This document shows positions 33,961-46,083 of a stretch of 64,000 nucleotides of DNA, one piece after another (positions within the stretch are counted from its first letter, which is position 1; the number at the start of each line of letters is the position of its first letter). The DNA lies in the NCBI GenBank assembly GCA_038049695.1, contig CP142454.1, positions 87,566,501 to 87,630,500 of the forward strand, written 5' to 3'. Below the pieces are notes generated by a model. It was not told where the DNA came from. It ran no database searches and was given only the letters and a program-made list of their open reading frames with translations. The DNA comes from Cinnamomum chago (Eukaryota; Streptophyta; Magnoliopsida; Laurales; Lauraceae). The position numbers and the translations under genes were made by a program.

Positions 33961-35050
33961 AATTTCCACAAAAAAAAAGTAAGATATTACATTTCTAATT
34001 TATGAGATATCAAGATTTATTATAAATATATAAGAATATATTCATGCATATTTATATAAAAATAGTCAACACATCTTCAATCATAAATACAAATGTTATT
34101 TTCACATAGGCTTCATTTGAATCCCTCCGTACAAATTTATTCTCTATCCCTTTGAAGTAGCACCAATACCATTTTAGAATCAATCAAACCATTGTTTAGC
34201 TCTAGATTTAAAAAAAAATGTATAAACATCTTAATTTTAAAAGTCATAAATTATGAAACTTTAAAACCACAGGCTAGTATTATTTGATCTTAATAATAAT
34301 TGGCCCACATTGGATCAATGTATATATCTCTTAATTATGAGTTCATGTGGGACCACGAAAGTGTAATTATGGTGGGGCAAACCTAGAGTCATTTGTCTAT
34401 ATAATTAGAAATGATGCCGATAAGATTCAATAAAAAAACTCCAACCTCAAAACATTTTTATCAGAAGCCCATCCATGAGGTGGTTTACCAAAAGGTCAGG
34501 TCTGATTTTCATTCATTTGTGACAATCTCTTAATAGAGTAAAGCTCTATTTGGAGACTAAAAGAAAATGATATTTTTAATGAAAAGTTTATCAGTGTGAA
34601 TTGTTGAAAGGTGGGCCCCAAATATTAAAATAAAAGGATAAAAAATTTTAGAGGATGGAAGATAGATGGTGTTGAGAGAAAGAATAACCTATAATCAATA
34701 TTGACCCAGAAAACTAATATTTATGCATAATCCATGAGTGGGTCCCACTGCAAAAATAAGTTAATTGTGCAGAGCCCGCTAATTGATTTGCATTTATTAA
34801 GAAACCAGACAACGGCCAATAGGCTTGACTCCCTCCATTAGTGGAGCACACTCTTAAAAAAGGGGTTAAGAGAAGGCCATTGGGATTTCATCCAATACTG
34901 GAGTCCAATCTTGAAAGATATTTAATACGAATGGATCCATTCATTTAGGAAAAAAAAAACTGAAAGGAGAGTAAATGAGCAATAGTTTGGATTTCAATCA
35001 TCGGTAGGGCCCACAAAACATATTTAACATGGGACCCATTGATGATTAAA
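33961..35050. other. AT-rich intergenic DNA between inverted arms, no gene seen
   Basis: Long A/T stretches and weather-worn repeats only. No recognised coding sequence or element border. Confidence 0.4.
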
Positions 35051-35089
35051 GATCTAAAGAAAAGAAAACAAACTGTTGGCGATTGAAGA

Positions 35090-35406
35090 TCTAAAGAAAA
35101 GCAAACAAACTGACTATAAAGATTTGCTTATAATTTGGATAATGGCAAGAAATATGATTCAAATTCAAATATTCATAAAAATCTCTTATAAGAGGTTTTT
35201 GGAGAGAAAGAGTAGCCCTTTTTTAAAAGAGAGACACGTTCATAAAAATCTCTTATGAGAGAGGTTTTAGGAGAGAAAGAGTAATCCTCTTTGAAAAGAG
35301 AGATTTTGTAGGGATGATGTAGCACTCCTCACAGCGCAGAGAGACTTTTTAGGGATGAGGTGGCACCCCTCATAACCCACCTCTCCCTTTGCTTTAATAT
35401 ATATAA
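35090..35406. repeat. Fragment of the dispersed repeat whose full units lie at 48615-53170
   Basis: The block shows internal duplication (AGGTTTTNGGAGAGAAAGAGTA twice). It ends with GGTGGCACCCCTCATAACCCACCTCTCC followed by TTTGCTTTAATATATATA, the same 3' edge as the duplicated units at 50085 and 53165. The family is unclassified. Confidence 0.6.
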
Positions 35407-35423
35407 TTTGAAAAGTATGCAAC

Positions 35424-35583
35424 AACCTCGGTTGGCCTAGGACAGTGGTTTGCTCATGAAGGTTGAGTGTTCAGAATTGTGCTACCACACTGGGGCCACA
35501 TGGGATTTATCCGGCTCCCCCTGAGCCCGAAGGGATTAGTTTGGCCCGAAAGGCTAGGGTACACTCTTTGATGCCAAAAAAAA
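35424..35583 (+). mobile_element. SINE copy, plus strand
   Basis: It begins TTGGCCTAGGACAGTGG (A-box-like), carries GCTACCACACTGGGGCCACA and ATTTATCCGGCTCCC in its body and ends in an A-run (35575-35582). It is related to the copies at 20117, 38402 and 57096. Confidence 0.65.
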
Positions 35584-36208
35584 GACCCTTAAAGTTGCGA
35601 TTTTGAATATTTTCAATGTGCCATGGGTTCTTGTCTCCCTAAAAAATTAAATAATAACAAGACAAAAATGTGGCCATGAAAATTAGAAGGTCAAGAAAAT
35701 CTTCAATTATGTTCAAATTTGGACAATTGTTTTGGTCAAAGGGAGACAAACAACTTTCTTTTCTAGTGCATCATAGAGGAGCTAGAAGTTGATTATCTAA
35801 TTTTGTTTGCATATGGAATTGATGATCACAATCATTGAACAAGAGTAGCAAATGAACTGATGATATAATCATTGATTAATGATCAAGAGTAGCAAAATGA
35901 AAAGCTTAATCAAATGATCTACCCATTTAATTTGGAGATCCCTCATCGAATTAAACCGTTATAATCATTAAAATAATTTATGTTTCGATTAGTGGCCACT
36001 GATTATAACCACAAAAATGAGACCCACTACTATAAGAGACTATTAAAAAAATGAACTAGTGGGCCATTGTTTTCTAAAAGCATAAAAAACTATTCATGCC
36101 GTTATCCCAAGCTATATATCCATTCATCCACATCATATAGACTTAGTTCAGTAGGCCTCAATTGAAATAGAACAGCCCAAACTTTATATATATATATATA
36201 TATATATA

Positions 36209-36450
36209 GAGCAGGGCTCTCTTAAGCCGCAGCTTAGTTTATCCTAAGCTAGAATAGTGTTAGTCCCACAAATCAAAGTTAATTATATCTGTTTTTTGCA
36301 TGATGGAACTGAAAAATCCAGTTCTGATTGAATTTATCTTGATTTTGGAGACCATCCTCATGCAAAAAACAACATAATCGACTTTGATTTGTGGAATCAG
36401 TCATATTTCAGCTTAAGATAAGATAAGCTGCAGTTTAGGAGAGCTGACCT
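36209..36450. mobile_element. Hairpin MITE inserted in a (TA)n microsatellite
   Basis: The two halves are inverted copies: GGGCTCTCTTAAGCCGCAGCTTA...AAATCAAAGTTAATTAT against ATAATCGACTTTGATTT...TAAGCTGCAGTTTAGGAGAGCT. The element sits exactly between two (TA)n tracts (36187-36208 and 36455-36485). Targeting of TA microsatellites is known for some plant MITEs. Confidence 0.8.
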
Positions 36451-36486
<36 letters not shown>

Positions 36487-36489
<3 letters not shown>

Positions 36490-36668
36490 CTAGTTCATGA
36501 GAAAAATGGGTCCCATTTCCTGTTGCCATCTTCCACTGAACTCCCTTCTTCCGGAATCCGGATTTGCAACATCGAGACAGGTAGGTGGCATGAGTTAATA
36601 GGGCGAGGGAGAAGATGCATGGTATTAACCTACGCCGCCGCTGCACCGAAGCCTTGCCCTCTTGTTTA
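36487..36668. repeat. Right arm of the distant inverted repeat
   Basis: Inverse of 33695-33960, at about 85% identity by eye, separated from it by 2.5 kb. The open frame of 101 codons across it on the minus strand has no recognised family and probably reflects the repeat. Confidence 0.85.
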
Positions 36669-37019
36669 TTCTCTTTACCCTTGATCCTTACCAATTTTAG
36701 AGCTGTTCGATGTTCCACTCAATCAATTTACATGACCCAACCCAAACTTTCTCAAACTGCTGTTTTATAATTTTCATATTCCTTCCAAGATGGGGACCAG
36801 CTTCACATGTTGGTGCAGGGATGTGATGTGGCCCATTCTATAAACAAACTTTAATGGTCACAATTAAATGGGTTGAATGGCTGGGAAAGTGGTATACATG
36901 TCCCTTCCCCGATCTACAAATTACCAAAAATAAAATGGTATAAAATTTATTAACAATATTTTTATTTCTTTTTTATTAACACATAAGTAGAAATAAAACA
37001 TAAACTAAAAATGACAAAC

Positions 37020-38045
37020 ATATAGGGAACTATTTTTATCGTATGTACCAAATATATTGATAATATTTTCTTTTTTTTCAATACAAAGTAGGAATCAAAC
37101 GTAAACTAAAAATGGCAAATAAATAGAGAACTATTTTTTTAATTAATCCAGCACTGTGATCGGATAGAAAGCAAGGGAGCAATCCCGCAAAAGTCCTTCT
37201 GACCTGTCGCTCTTCATTAGCATGAAACGACATTCACCCACTCACTAGCCTGGTACAGCTGGCCATTATAAAAGTCATGTATCTGCATTGATAGGGGGTT
37301 ACACTTACATGGCAACCACTCAATTGCATTTAATGGCAGCTGGAGTAAGGCAAATTATTTTTGCTTATATTGCAATAGATAAAAATTATATTCGTCGAGC
37401 TTTTTTTTATGCCACGTAACTTTAACACCTATCAATAGATCCACGTGGGGGCGGAGAAAAGAAAAAGTCAGTTTCTCTTTCTCCGCCCCTCTTCTGTCCC
37501 CCATGTGGAGATCCCTGTTTGGTCCAAATAGGGATCGGGGATCCTCTTCCAGATATACATGACTTTCACAACGCTTTACCAGTATAGGCGTAGTAAGTGG
37601 GTGAAAGTGGCTTCATGCAGATGAAGAGGTACATAGGTGAGAATGACCTCTGTGGCATTGCCTTACTTGCTTCCTATCGGATCCCAGTGCAAGATTAATT
37701 AAAAAAAAATAGTTCCCTATTTGTTCGTCTTTTCTAGTTTATGTTTTATTCCTACTTTTTGTGTGAGAAAAATGAAAATATTATCAATAAATCTTGGTAC
37801 TTACCAAAAAGAATCACTACACCAAAAATCGGAAATTGGAACGGAAAAGCGTTCCTAATCCTCCCGTTCCTAATCCGTTAAACCGTTCCAATTTCCGTTC
37901 CAATTTGGATTAGGAACGGTTGGTACCAAATTGGAACGGAAATTGGAACGGTTTAACGAATTAGGAACGGGAGGATTAGGAACGCTTTTCCGTTCCAATT
38001 TTCGATTTTTGGTGTAGTGAATAGTTCCCTATTTGTGGCATAAAT
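37020..38045. mobile_element. Foldback element with arms of about 250-300 bp
   Basis: Left arm (37020-37260) and right arm (37590-38045) are inverted copies. Matches include ATAGGGAACTATTTTT, TTGATAATATTTTC, GTAGGAATNAAAC, GATCNGATAGNAAGCAAG and TTCACCCAC. The right arm was lengthened by a later hairpin CACTA MITE (37815-38019). A further direct copy of part of the left arm lies at 36960-37030. A Mutator-like foldback is possible, but the termini were not resolved. Confidence 0.7.
37815..38019. mobile_element. 205-bp CACTA-type hairpin MITE
   Basis: It starts CACTACACCAAAAATCG and ends with the inverse, GATTTTTGGTGTAGTG, flanked by AAT on both sides (37812-37814, 38020-38022). The two halves are complementary almost throughout, built from GGAACGG/CCGTTCC units, so a transcript would fold into a near-perfect 95-bp stem. 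Confidence 0.95.
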
Positions 38046-38401
38046 TATGCACACATATTTAAGGAAGCATAGCAATTATTTAGCACACATACTGCTGTAT
38101 GCAAATAAAGAAACCCATATATTTAGCACACATATAAGGAAGCATAGCAATTAACACACACCTCAACCAGATATTTAACTTGTTTTCTGCCAATCTAAAC
38201 CAGATGATATGCAACTATAAGAATTTGAAAGTAATAGAAGCACACACCTCAACTAGATATGAATCTCTGAGAAATTAATGTCTCCAAGGCTACTTACCAA
38301 GCCACCTTGGGAAGGAAAAGGACAAAGGGAAATAGCACACCTGAAAAACATGTGATCGAGAGTCATTTAAAAAAAAAAAAAAAACCCCACGAAGATAACT
38401 T

Positions 38402-38625
38402 TTTTTTTTTTTTGGCTAACGGAGGGTTCCCAATCCTTTAGACTGGACTATTCTCTCCAGGCCCAGAGAGAAGCCGGGTAAAACCCCTGTGACCCCTAGG
38501 TGGTAGCACAAGTGGACTCAACATTCGGTTCCTGAAGATGGGGGACCGGGAGTCGATACCAGGACTTCTAGTTCCGGAAGAGAGAGGAACCATGGTCCTA
38601 ACCACTCGGCCAACCCCTTGGGGTT
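38402..38625 (-). mobile_element. tRNA-derived SINE, near full length, minus strand
   Basis: Read on the minus strand it begins GGGGTTGGCCGAGTGGTTAG (A box) and has GGTATCGACTCCC (B box) about 45 bases later. Then comes the family tail with ACCCGGCTTCTCTCTGGGCC and GGGAACCCTCCG, and a poly(A) (T-run 38402-38414). A 13-bp imperfect duplication (ACGAAGATAACTT, 38389-38401; ACAAAGACAACTT, 38626-38638) flanks it. The promoter resembles a leucine or serine tRNA head. It is not a functional tRNA gene. Confidence 0.9.
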
Positions 38626-38797
38626 ACAAAGACAACTTCAACATCGATAAAAGAAATATAGAAAAGAAAAGTGAAAGGATGCATTTTACAGAAAAAGCCC
38701 ACAAATTGAAAAGCAAAATTTTCAACTTGAAATGAGTCTTTTTTGGACTTGAGAATTGTGAAGAAGGATATGAAATACATCAATGCCCTACTCAGGT

Positions 38798-38940
38798 CCA
38801 ATGTTTACAGAAATGCATCCTCCAATATTTATAGAAATACACCCTCCAATGTTTGCAGAATCATCATACACATGAAATACACCCTCCAATGTTTGCAGAA
38901 TCATCATACACATGGACACCCTCCAATATTTACAGCTGAA
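38798..38940. repeat. Minisatellite of about 25-42 base units
   Basis: The phrase ACACCCTCCAATGTTTGCAG with ATCATCATACACATG is repeated, with shorter variants (CCTCCAATATTTATAG) on the left. The frame stays open through it (92 codons) but no family is recognised. Confidence 0.7.
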
Positions 38941-38944
38941 GTGG

Positions 38945-41900
38945 AGTTCGTGGTTTTGATTGATTTGGAATTAAGAAGGTGCACTCCACTCTCAACAACC
39001 ATAGAAAAGGAAAGAAAATAAAAAATTAAAAGAAAAAGAAAGATAAAACCATAGAGAGTTCTTGGGTGCCCACAACAGAAAACCCGGCTTGATGTAATCT
39101 GGCTTATCGAATCAATAGGCTCCACTTTTGTTCTCCCTCCAAAAGCCAATTCCAATCCAATGAGATGATCACCATTGGTTCTTTTAAATCAGAACCATTA
39201 TCAGATGTGGCCTCGTCATACCAAAAGATAGCGAATGAATGGTCAAAGAAATTGTTGGCCTCTTTCCTCGACCATACATTTTCTTGCCCTGTTAAGTACT
39301 CTCATTGGATTGTAACTTGTTGGGATGGTTCTCAACTAGCTCTTGAGCTGTGGCCCATCTGAGCTTCAGCTTTCCTCAGACTATTGGGATATTATATTTA
39401 CTAAGAATTTTTTTTTAAAAATGTATAAGTTTTAAAAAATTCAAGAAAGTATGACACCATGAATCCAAAAATGAGAATCACTCCAGTTCAACAGAGATTT
39501 GGTTCATGCCCAAAACAAAGATTGTAAATGTGTTTGAGCAGTTTGGATTTAGAAAGACAAGGTTTCTTGATTTAGAGGATTAGCCAGGAGTTGAGCCCTT
39601 CAAATGAAGTCATGTTTCCATGGCACATAAAGGAGAGAGAGAGAGATGATTTTTTTTCCTCTTTAAGTAACGAATGTTCAACAACACCACACCAAGACAG
39701 AAGAATCACAAATAAAACACAGAAAACAAAAAAACAGACAAGACCCAACATAAAAACAAAAGTCCCAAAGCTTTAACTGGAAGAAGTTGAACTCTCTTAC
39801 ATGACTTCTTCAGAGGCCTGAGATTGATCTCCCAACTGTAGACTATAGACTTTCTATGCCCTGCAGCCATCACGTTTCATTGCATGTTACAAGCTTTTCA
39901 TTACCTGTGAGAATCACCAAATCAGTAAAAAAAAAGAAGCACATAATGTAATACCAAAAAAAAAAAAATTTTGAAGCATTCGAAGGGGTGAAAAATCAAG
40001 TAGAGACTGTAAAACCAAATGCAGTAAAATTTCCATCTCTAATGGACTGATTCATTTGAAACAAGGACAGGAAAAATGCACATTGCTCCATTCAATAGAA
40101 TTAAGTATTGAGAATTGACTGCAGGGATTAGGCCTTTGGGGTGTGGATTTGTGCTTAGGGTGCTTGCAGGGCTTTGGGTCCAGAGATTTAGGATTTCAGG
40201 TTGATTGTGGGTTGGGTTAGTTTCAAATGAGGGAGAGAGTGAGGAAGAGAGACACAGCAAGGGAAAGAGAGAGATTAGAATAAAAAAGAAAATAATAAGG
40301 AAATAGAACAAAAGTGTGTGAGGGGTTAGGTGGATCATAAGTTATTACTTCAGAAGTGGTAAGTGTGTAGGATTAGGTGGATCATAGGTTTTGCCATCTA
40401 ACCTCGATAAAACCTGACTAAAAGGAGTGGAAATTCGATTAAAAATAAAAGAGTGGAAATACTTAAGTGGGGCCCACATGCTAAAATTCGGATAATTCAC
40501 AATAAACAACCTCTAGGTATGGGGTATTCTCAAATTTGACATCACTTAGAGATTTTTTTTATACCATTAGATTGATTGTTTCATGCATATCTATTGTCAC
40601 TTTTTTTTAATAGACGATCAATCCAACGGTGGTACAAATTTCAATTGATGCGAAATTTGAGGATACCATATAATTGAAGAAAATTTATTTTTTTAGTTTG
40701 GATTTCAATAGGTGAGCCCCACTTTCTCTAAGTAAAGCCTTATATGGATACATTGCATTGCAGTATCTTTAAGTTTTAATTAATTTGGAGGACACCCACC
40801 AAATTTGGTACGGATGTTTCTGAATTAAAATCTACTATGATTACTCATTCATTTTCTTTTCTTCTTTCCCAGTGAGGGAACATTTTTATAACTGCCCAGA
40901 TGCTAGTCTGTGCAGATCCATGGGATTCTTAAGAAAGAGAGAATATCACAAGGACTGAAGTGATTTTCATTTTTCTGTCCATGAAAAACATTGTTGAAGA
41001 CTAAAAAAAATTGTGCCTCCACTGTCTCTTCTTGTACATTCAGCACTGTCTAGTGTACATTGTATGTTGCCTGCCTAGCATGATGATTAATGATTAAGAT
41101 ATACCTTATTCCACTCAAGTTGGAGGTTTGGTATTCCAACCACTGATCCACACTTGGTGACAGGCTACTAAGTTCAGGGTTAGAACTGGGGCAGGTGCAA
41201 TCTGACCTGGGTTGCATGAGCATAAAGATGACTAGTGAAGAAACATGAACATGCTCCACCAGAGTCAGACCTGAATTGCAAACTCTTCCTGCGTGCAAAA
41301 GGATTTGAATTGGTCACTAAAATATTTGAGTTGGTACACTACACTACAATGAATATGTTTTTTTTTTTTTTTCTGTAGTAAGAACCTCTGCGCTTGTTTG
41401 CATAAAATTCATAGGAATTCTTCACGGGCTCCGCCCAACTGATTATTAAAGAAGTGATGGGTGAAGGATATGATGTGAGGAGTGAAATGAGCTTAAGCCC
41501 AAAAGATTATTAAAGAAGTCAGACATGACATAACGGATATAAGGAAGAGATGTGGAGGGGCTTTGACTTTCTTAGGTATTGAATTACTAGGGTGATGACT
41601 AGGTATTCATTTCCTATCATCCCTTGATTAAGAGGGAGGTTATTTGGTGGTCGTTTTTTTATTTTCTTCTTTTGGTTCTTCGTTTTTATTCACTCCATAA
41701 AAATACAATCCTAAATATTCAATTACATGAAACAAACAACATAATGGATCCATTGAACAAACAAGCAACATATATATATATATATCTATGTGAATGTAGA
41801 GAGAGAGAGAGGTGGAAATATTTACACTCATCTATGCCTCATCATATTACGATGAGGGGCAACATAATAGGGCTAACTTTATGATCCATCCGAACCAATC

Positions 41901-43731
41901 TACACACACAGGACCCCCTAAATCCATTGACTTTTCTCTGATCGAAATCGATTGGACCATTTGATAAACATACATGCATACATTGTTTACATGTAAGTCT
42001 TGTGCTCAACTCAAACTCTTGAGCCCTAAATCATTATCATCATCATCAAAACCTAGTTGGGATCGGCTATATGAATCATATTTCTCCATTTTGATCTATC
42101 ATGAGCCAAGTCAGAGTCTAAGTTATATTTCTTTTGATCTATTGTTACTTCTCTCATTCACATACTCATATCGTTATCTTAGAATTCACGTTTGGGTTGT
42201 GATAGAATCTTACAGCGGCTGTAAACCTAGCTAACTGATCACCCCCTCCTAATTTATTTGAGCTTGTAACCGATAGCAAAATTTGGCAAAGTTGCTCTTG
42301 TGCCCCCAAATAAAAACCCAACTCTGACTTAAAATTCCATGTGGATTCCAAAACTTGAACCTGAACTCATCCCCAACCTTCTTTTTATTAGGTCAGCCAT
42401 GCTGTCCTGAGCTTGGTCCAGTCCAGGTTTCATCCCTACCTAAATCCATGTGCCATCCAGCCTAGCTGCCTATTTTAAAAAATATTGATTAGTACTTATG
42501 TCTACTGGATGTGATTGTGCAGGATTGGTATGGTGAGATATTACTCAAGATTGAGATAATCTGAACAATGGTCCATATCTCCCAACATTCCTGCATCCAC
42601 TACATGATAACAATAGCAGAGTCAATTGGCTGCTGAACTGCCAGAAACTAACAAACACCCAGGTGTGAACAGCAAAGTACCGAGGGACTACAATTACTTG
42701 TACTCCTTACTCTTACCGAGAGAGCCTTCGTTTGCTGAATCACAAAATTAGATTCCTCGGGATGGGGGGACCCCACTCTTTTTCTATTGCAACGGTAAAT
42801 TTTTCAAGTCGGTGGTCAAACAGGTCTTCCTGATTTCCTTATTTTATGTAGGGCGAATTCTCCAAAGTACCCTTTCTGATGGACCACAGTAGGGCCCACT
42901 TATTTCAAATCAAGCATCCCCGGACTAAACTCCGCTTCGGTATCCCAAAATTCACTCCAATCTGAATTTGTTACAGGACTGTGGTAAGTCATATAGTAGA
43001 ATATGTTATGATCGAAAACACATGCACGATCTACGGGACAATCACACAATCAATCCACAAGACACAGATTTACATGGTTCGGCAAGATTACCTACGTTCA
43101 AAGGGAATTCACGTCGTTCACTATTATTGGAGATTCCCACAAGAGTGCAAGCACTCACTATCTTTCTTGTTATCTCTCAATTTCACCATTTTTAGTACTA
43201 TGCTCTCACCACCCAGTATAAATATATGAAGCCCTAAACCTCTAGACACCTACAACCGTCAGATCTGACCTTATAACAGATGGTCCAAATTAAACTGATA
43301 TATTACAATAAGCTCTTGTAATTAAGTAAAGTCTAGATCAGGCTTCACCGACCCATCAGAATAAACTTCCAATGGGGTAAAATTTACTTTGTTTAGACAC
43401 CCCCATATACTATTTTGAGTGGCTTAGATATTCAATAGATGAGTTTCACTGTGGATTTTACTCCTTCATCCCTGATTTCTCGATTTCTCATTAGTCAAAG
43501 CCTTGTAGGATTGGGGCTGTTGTAGGAGTGAGTTGCTAGACAAATGAGATTGATATATCCACAGGCCACAACACATGTAGAGGTGGTGTTAGACAGCTGA
43601 GGGTTTGAACATGCACTGATTTGCTTGTGAGAAGTTGTTGGGAAGGGCACCTGGTGAAAGGCTTGTGCTGTTAACTGTTATTCCAATTGTAATTATGCTA
43701 TTGATATACACAGAGAGATGTCAAAGGGTTG
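38945..43731. other. 4.8 kb intergenic DNA, no gene recognised
   Basis: AT-rich with many A/T homopolymers, a (TA)n tract followed by (GA)n at 41768-41811, and typical plant intergenic phrases. At 42968-43250 the phrase ACAGATTTACATGGTTCGGC and nearby TATAAATATATGAAGCCC resemble a reverse-oriented LTR; borders were not found. Short open frames (39165, 41624, 41974, 42968) match no family I know. Confidence 0.4.
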
Positions 43732-43739
43732 AACATGTC

Positions 43740-43926
43740 CAGTGGCGGACCCAGGATTTTCGTTTGAGGGGTGCGAACCTGAATAGGTAGTTTGGTTTTA
43801 GGGGCAAACTGAGGATTTTCATGTGGATTTTGAGGGTTGGCCCATAATTTTAATGAATTTTTTGAAACGCACCGTGGTTTAACGGGTGCGGCCGCACCCG
43901 CATGGTTGTGCCTAGGTCCGCCCCTG
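43740..43926. mobile_element. hAT MITE, 187 bp, with intact target duplication
   Basis: The termini are CAGTGGCGGACCCAGG and the complement of CCTAGGTCCGCCCCTG (15 of 16). The 8-bp duplication AACATGTC is exact (43732-43739, 43927-43934). A palindromic GGTGCGGCCGCACC sits near the right end. It has the same end type as the larger element ending at 31036. Confidence 0.95.
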
Positions 43927-43934
43927 AACATGTC

Positions 43935-45732
43935 AAACAGAGTTGAAAATACAATTAGTTCGGATAGAGAAGGACGATATACGTAAAAGGTTGAAGATAC
44001 CTTGGTTGAGATGTACGCTTTGACAAGAGATAAGAGATGCCAGTTTTTACTTGCTTGTACTTTAATAAGCACATTCCTTTATCCAAGAGCCGTGCTACCT
44101 CACCATACGTCTATTCTCTCACAAGAGGACTTCGGTCCCATCCCCCAAGCTACGTCCAAAAAAATAACCATTTTCATGATTGGAAAGGCCCAAAACTTTT
44201 TTCTTTTCCCGCTACATAAGGTCCCTAATCATCAGCACCAAAGATCAAACCCTAGTCATTTCTTCCTGAAAATTGAGCTAACAATGAATTGACATTGAGG
44301 GGCTGAAACTTCATCTGCCCTAGCTGTGACTTTTGGAGGATTCACGGGGAGGTGTCGACCAGATTCTTGTTGTCCTTCAATTGGACAGTCTAGGACTCTA
44401 GATTGGCATGATTTGCGATGGTTTTGACAGATCACAAGTAGGTCGCTCTTTAGTTGTAATGAAAGGCTTGGATCATTTGTCCCCTTAGCTTTAATTACTG
44501 CACTATGGTCCATTTAATTGGTATTGGATTTTTAAAATTTTAAACGAATATCTTAATACAAAATTTTGTGTGAAAAGGTTATTGGAGAATGATTAAAGTT
44601 TAAAATTCTTGGAAGTGTCCTCGAACGATCTCTACTCTAGTACCCACACAATCTGAAATCGCTATTCTGCATAATCGAAAAAGTTTTAGTTCATATCTCA
44701 CCTTTTTCTCGTGAAAATGTTATTCCATCCAACGTGGATTTACCATTAAAAAGCATTTTTACTTTCCACGCTTTTTTCCACCGAAGAGTCAGTTCAAAAC
44801 CATACTTGGAGAGAATCTTTAAATCAAAAAATAAATTTGGAGGAATTTTGAATTCAAGTCTGGGTCCCTTATTATCTTCTGACATACTTCTTTGTGAGGA
44901 ACTGAGGATGCATGGACTTCAGACATGGCCCTTATTTATTCATAATCAAAATGAATATCATCCTCTTCGGTGATATATCTTCAATTTTTACTTCAATATA
45001 TAGGAGTTGATCAATAGAAGTTGGTACTGATCACATGACTGATAATGTGGTTGGGCGCCATCTTTTGCATTGTTATTACGTGTATTAGTCAAGCTATCAT
45101 TCACATTCTCAATCCCAAGGGGTCTACTCCTTTGTATAGAATTCAAAAAAACGAAAAAAAAAAAAAAAAAGAAAGAAAAATTCATTGGTATATATAGAAG
45201 TAAAATTTGAGAATATGCCACAAAAGAGATAACATTCGATATGCATGGTGGTCTAGACCATCAAGAAGTTGTTCTATTCAAAGCAGAACCGTTTTGGCAA
45301 CTTGAGCTTCTCTGTAGCAGAAGTGGCTCCGAAGCCCATGTGCTTCTTGCACAAGGCAAACAGCAGCATCTCATGACAGCTGAACCACCACTCTATAATG
45401 CAGGCAAATCATGAGTACCAGCGTGGAAGAATTTAACTGAAAATGACATGGATCAACATTGAAGAGTTGTAAGCCTTCCTTTTGACAGAGTCTAACTGTC
45501 TAATTATTGAGAAAATGCAACTGATAGTTGACAACAAAATGAGCATAATTTTATGGTTAGCACTATCTTTTCAGTTTCGTTTAAGGATTTTCAAAAATCT
45601 CAAAATACAGGGATTTCATCGCGTTCTTCCATTTTTCGATGATCCATCCACGATGATTGTTGAACTAAAACTTAGAGCCACATAGATAAATAATTACAAG
45701 TGGTATCAGATCCTAGTAGGTCGGGTGTTCCG
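43935..45732. other. Intergenic DNA, one small unrecognised open frame
   Basis: No known gene. A 58-codon open frame at 45241-45414 on the plus strand (beginning MHGGLDHQEVVLFKAEPFWQ) has protein-like composition but no recognised family. A T/A-rich stretch with an A-run of 18 lies near 45153-45170. The phrase GTGGTATCAGATCCTAGTAG at 45701-45720 belongs to the TRIM-like internal region described next. Confidence 0.35.
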
Positions 45733-46083
45733 TGTAGGATCTTACACCCTATTGAGCTACCACTTATTCCAAAACCAATTGGTGATAGGAAACGGCACAA
45801 CTATAGTTTTATGGTGAGGGAGCGTTGACCTCAATAATCCCTCCCTCAACGGCACACCTGCCGCGACTCCTGCTGCGAACTCGCAAAACGCATGTCCCGT
45901 GACTCGAACACCCGACCTATCTGGCTCTGATACCACTTGTAGGATCTTACACCGTATTGAGCTACCACTTATTCCAAAACCAATGGGTGATAGGAAACGG
46001 CACAACAATAGTTTTATGGTGAGGGCGAGGGCTCGACCACAATTATGACCGCTCAGGAGCGAAGGTGGACGTTGACCTCAACA
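45733..46083 (-). mobile_element. TRIM (terminal-repeat retrotransposon in miniature), minus strand
   Basis: Two direct repeats, 45733-45836 and 45938-46083, both run TGTAGGATCTTACACC to TTGACCTCAA(C/T)A on the plus strand. On the minus strand the repeat at 45938-46083 comes first and is followed directly by AGTGGTATCAGAGCC, a primer-binding site complementary to initiator methionine tRNA. Before the other repeat is a purine tract (GAGGGAGGGAT). The internal region is only about 100 bases with no coding, so it depends on other elements. The repeats are unequal in length. No target duplication was found. It is a fossil, moderately old. Confidence 0.85.

Noticed and set aside
38402-38625. tRNA gene on the minus strand
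   Set aside because: A and B boxes are present, but the rest is SINE body with poly(A) and target duplication; no tRNA cloverleaf was traced.
45241-45414. 58-codon open frame with protein-like composition
   Set aside because: Too short, no recognised family and no gene structure around it; kept only as a note in the intergenic entry.
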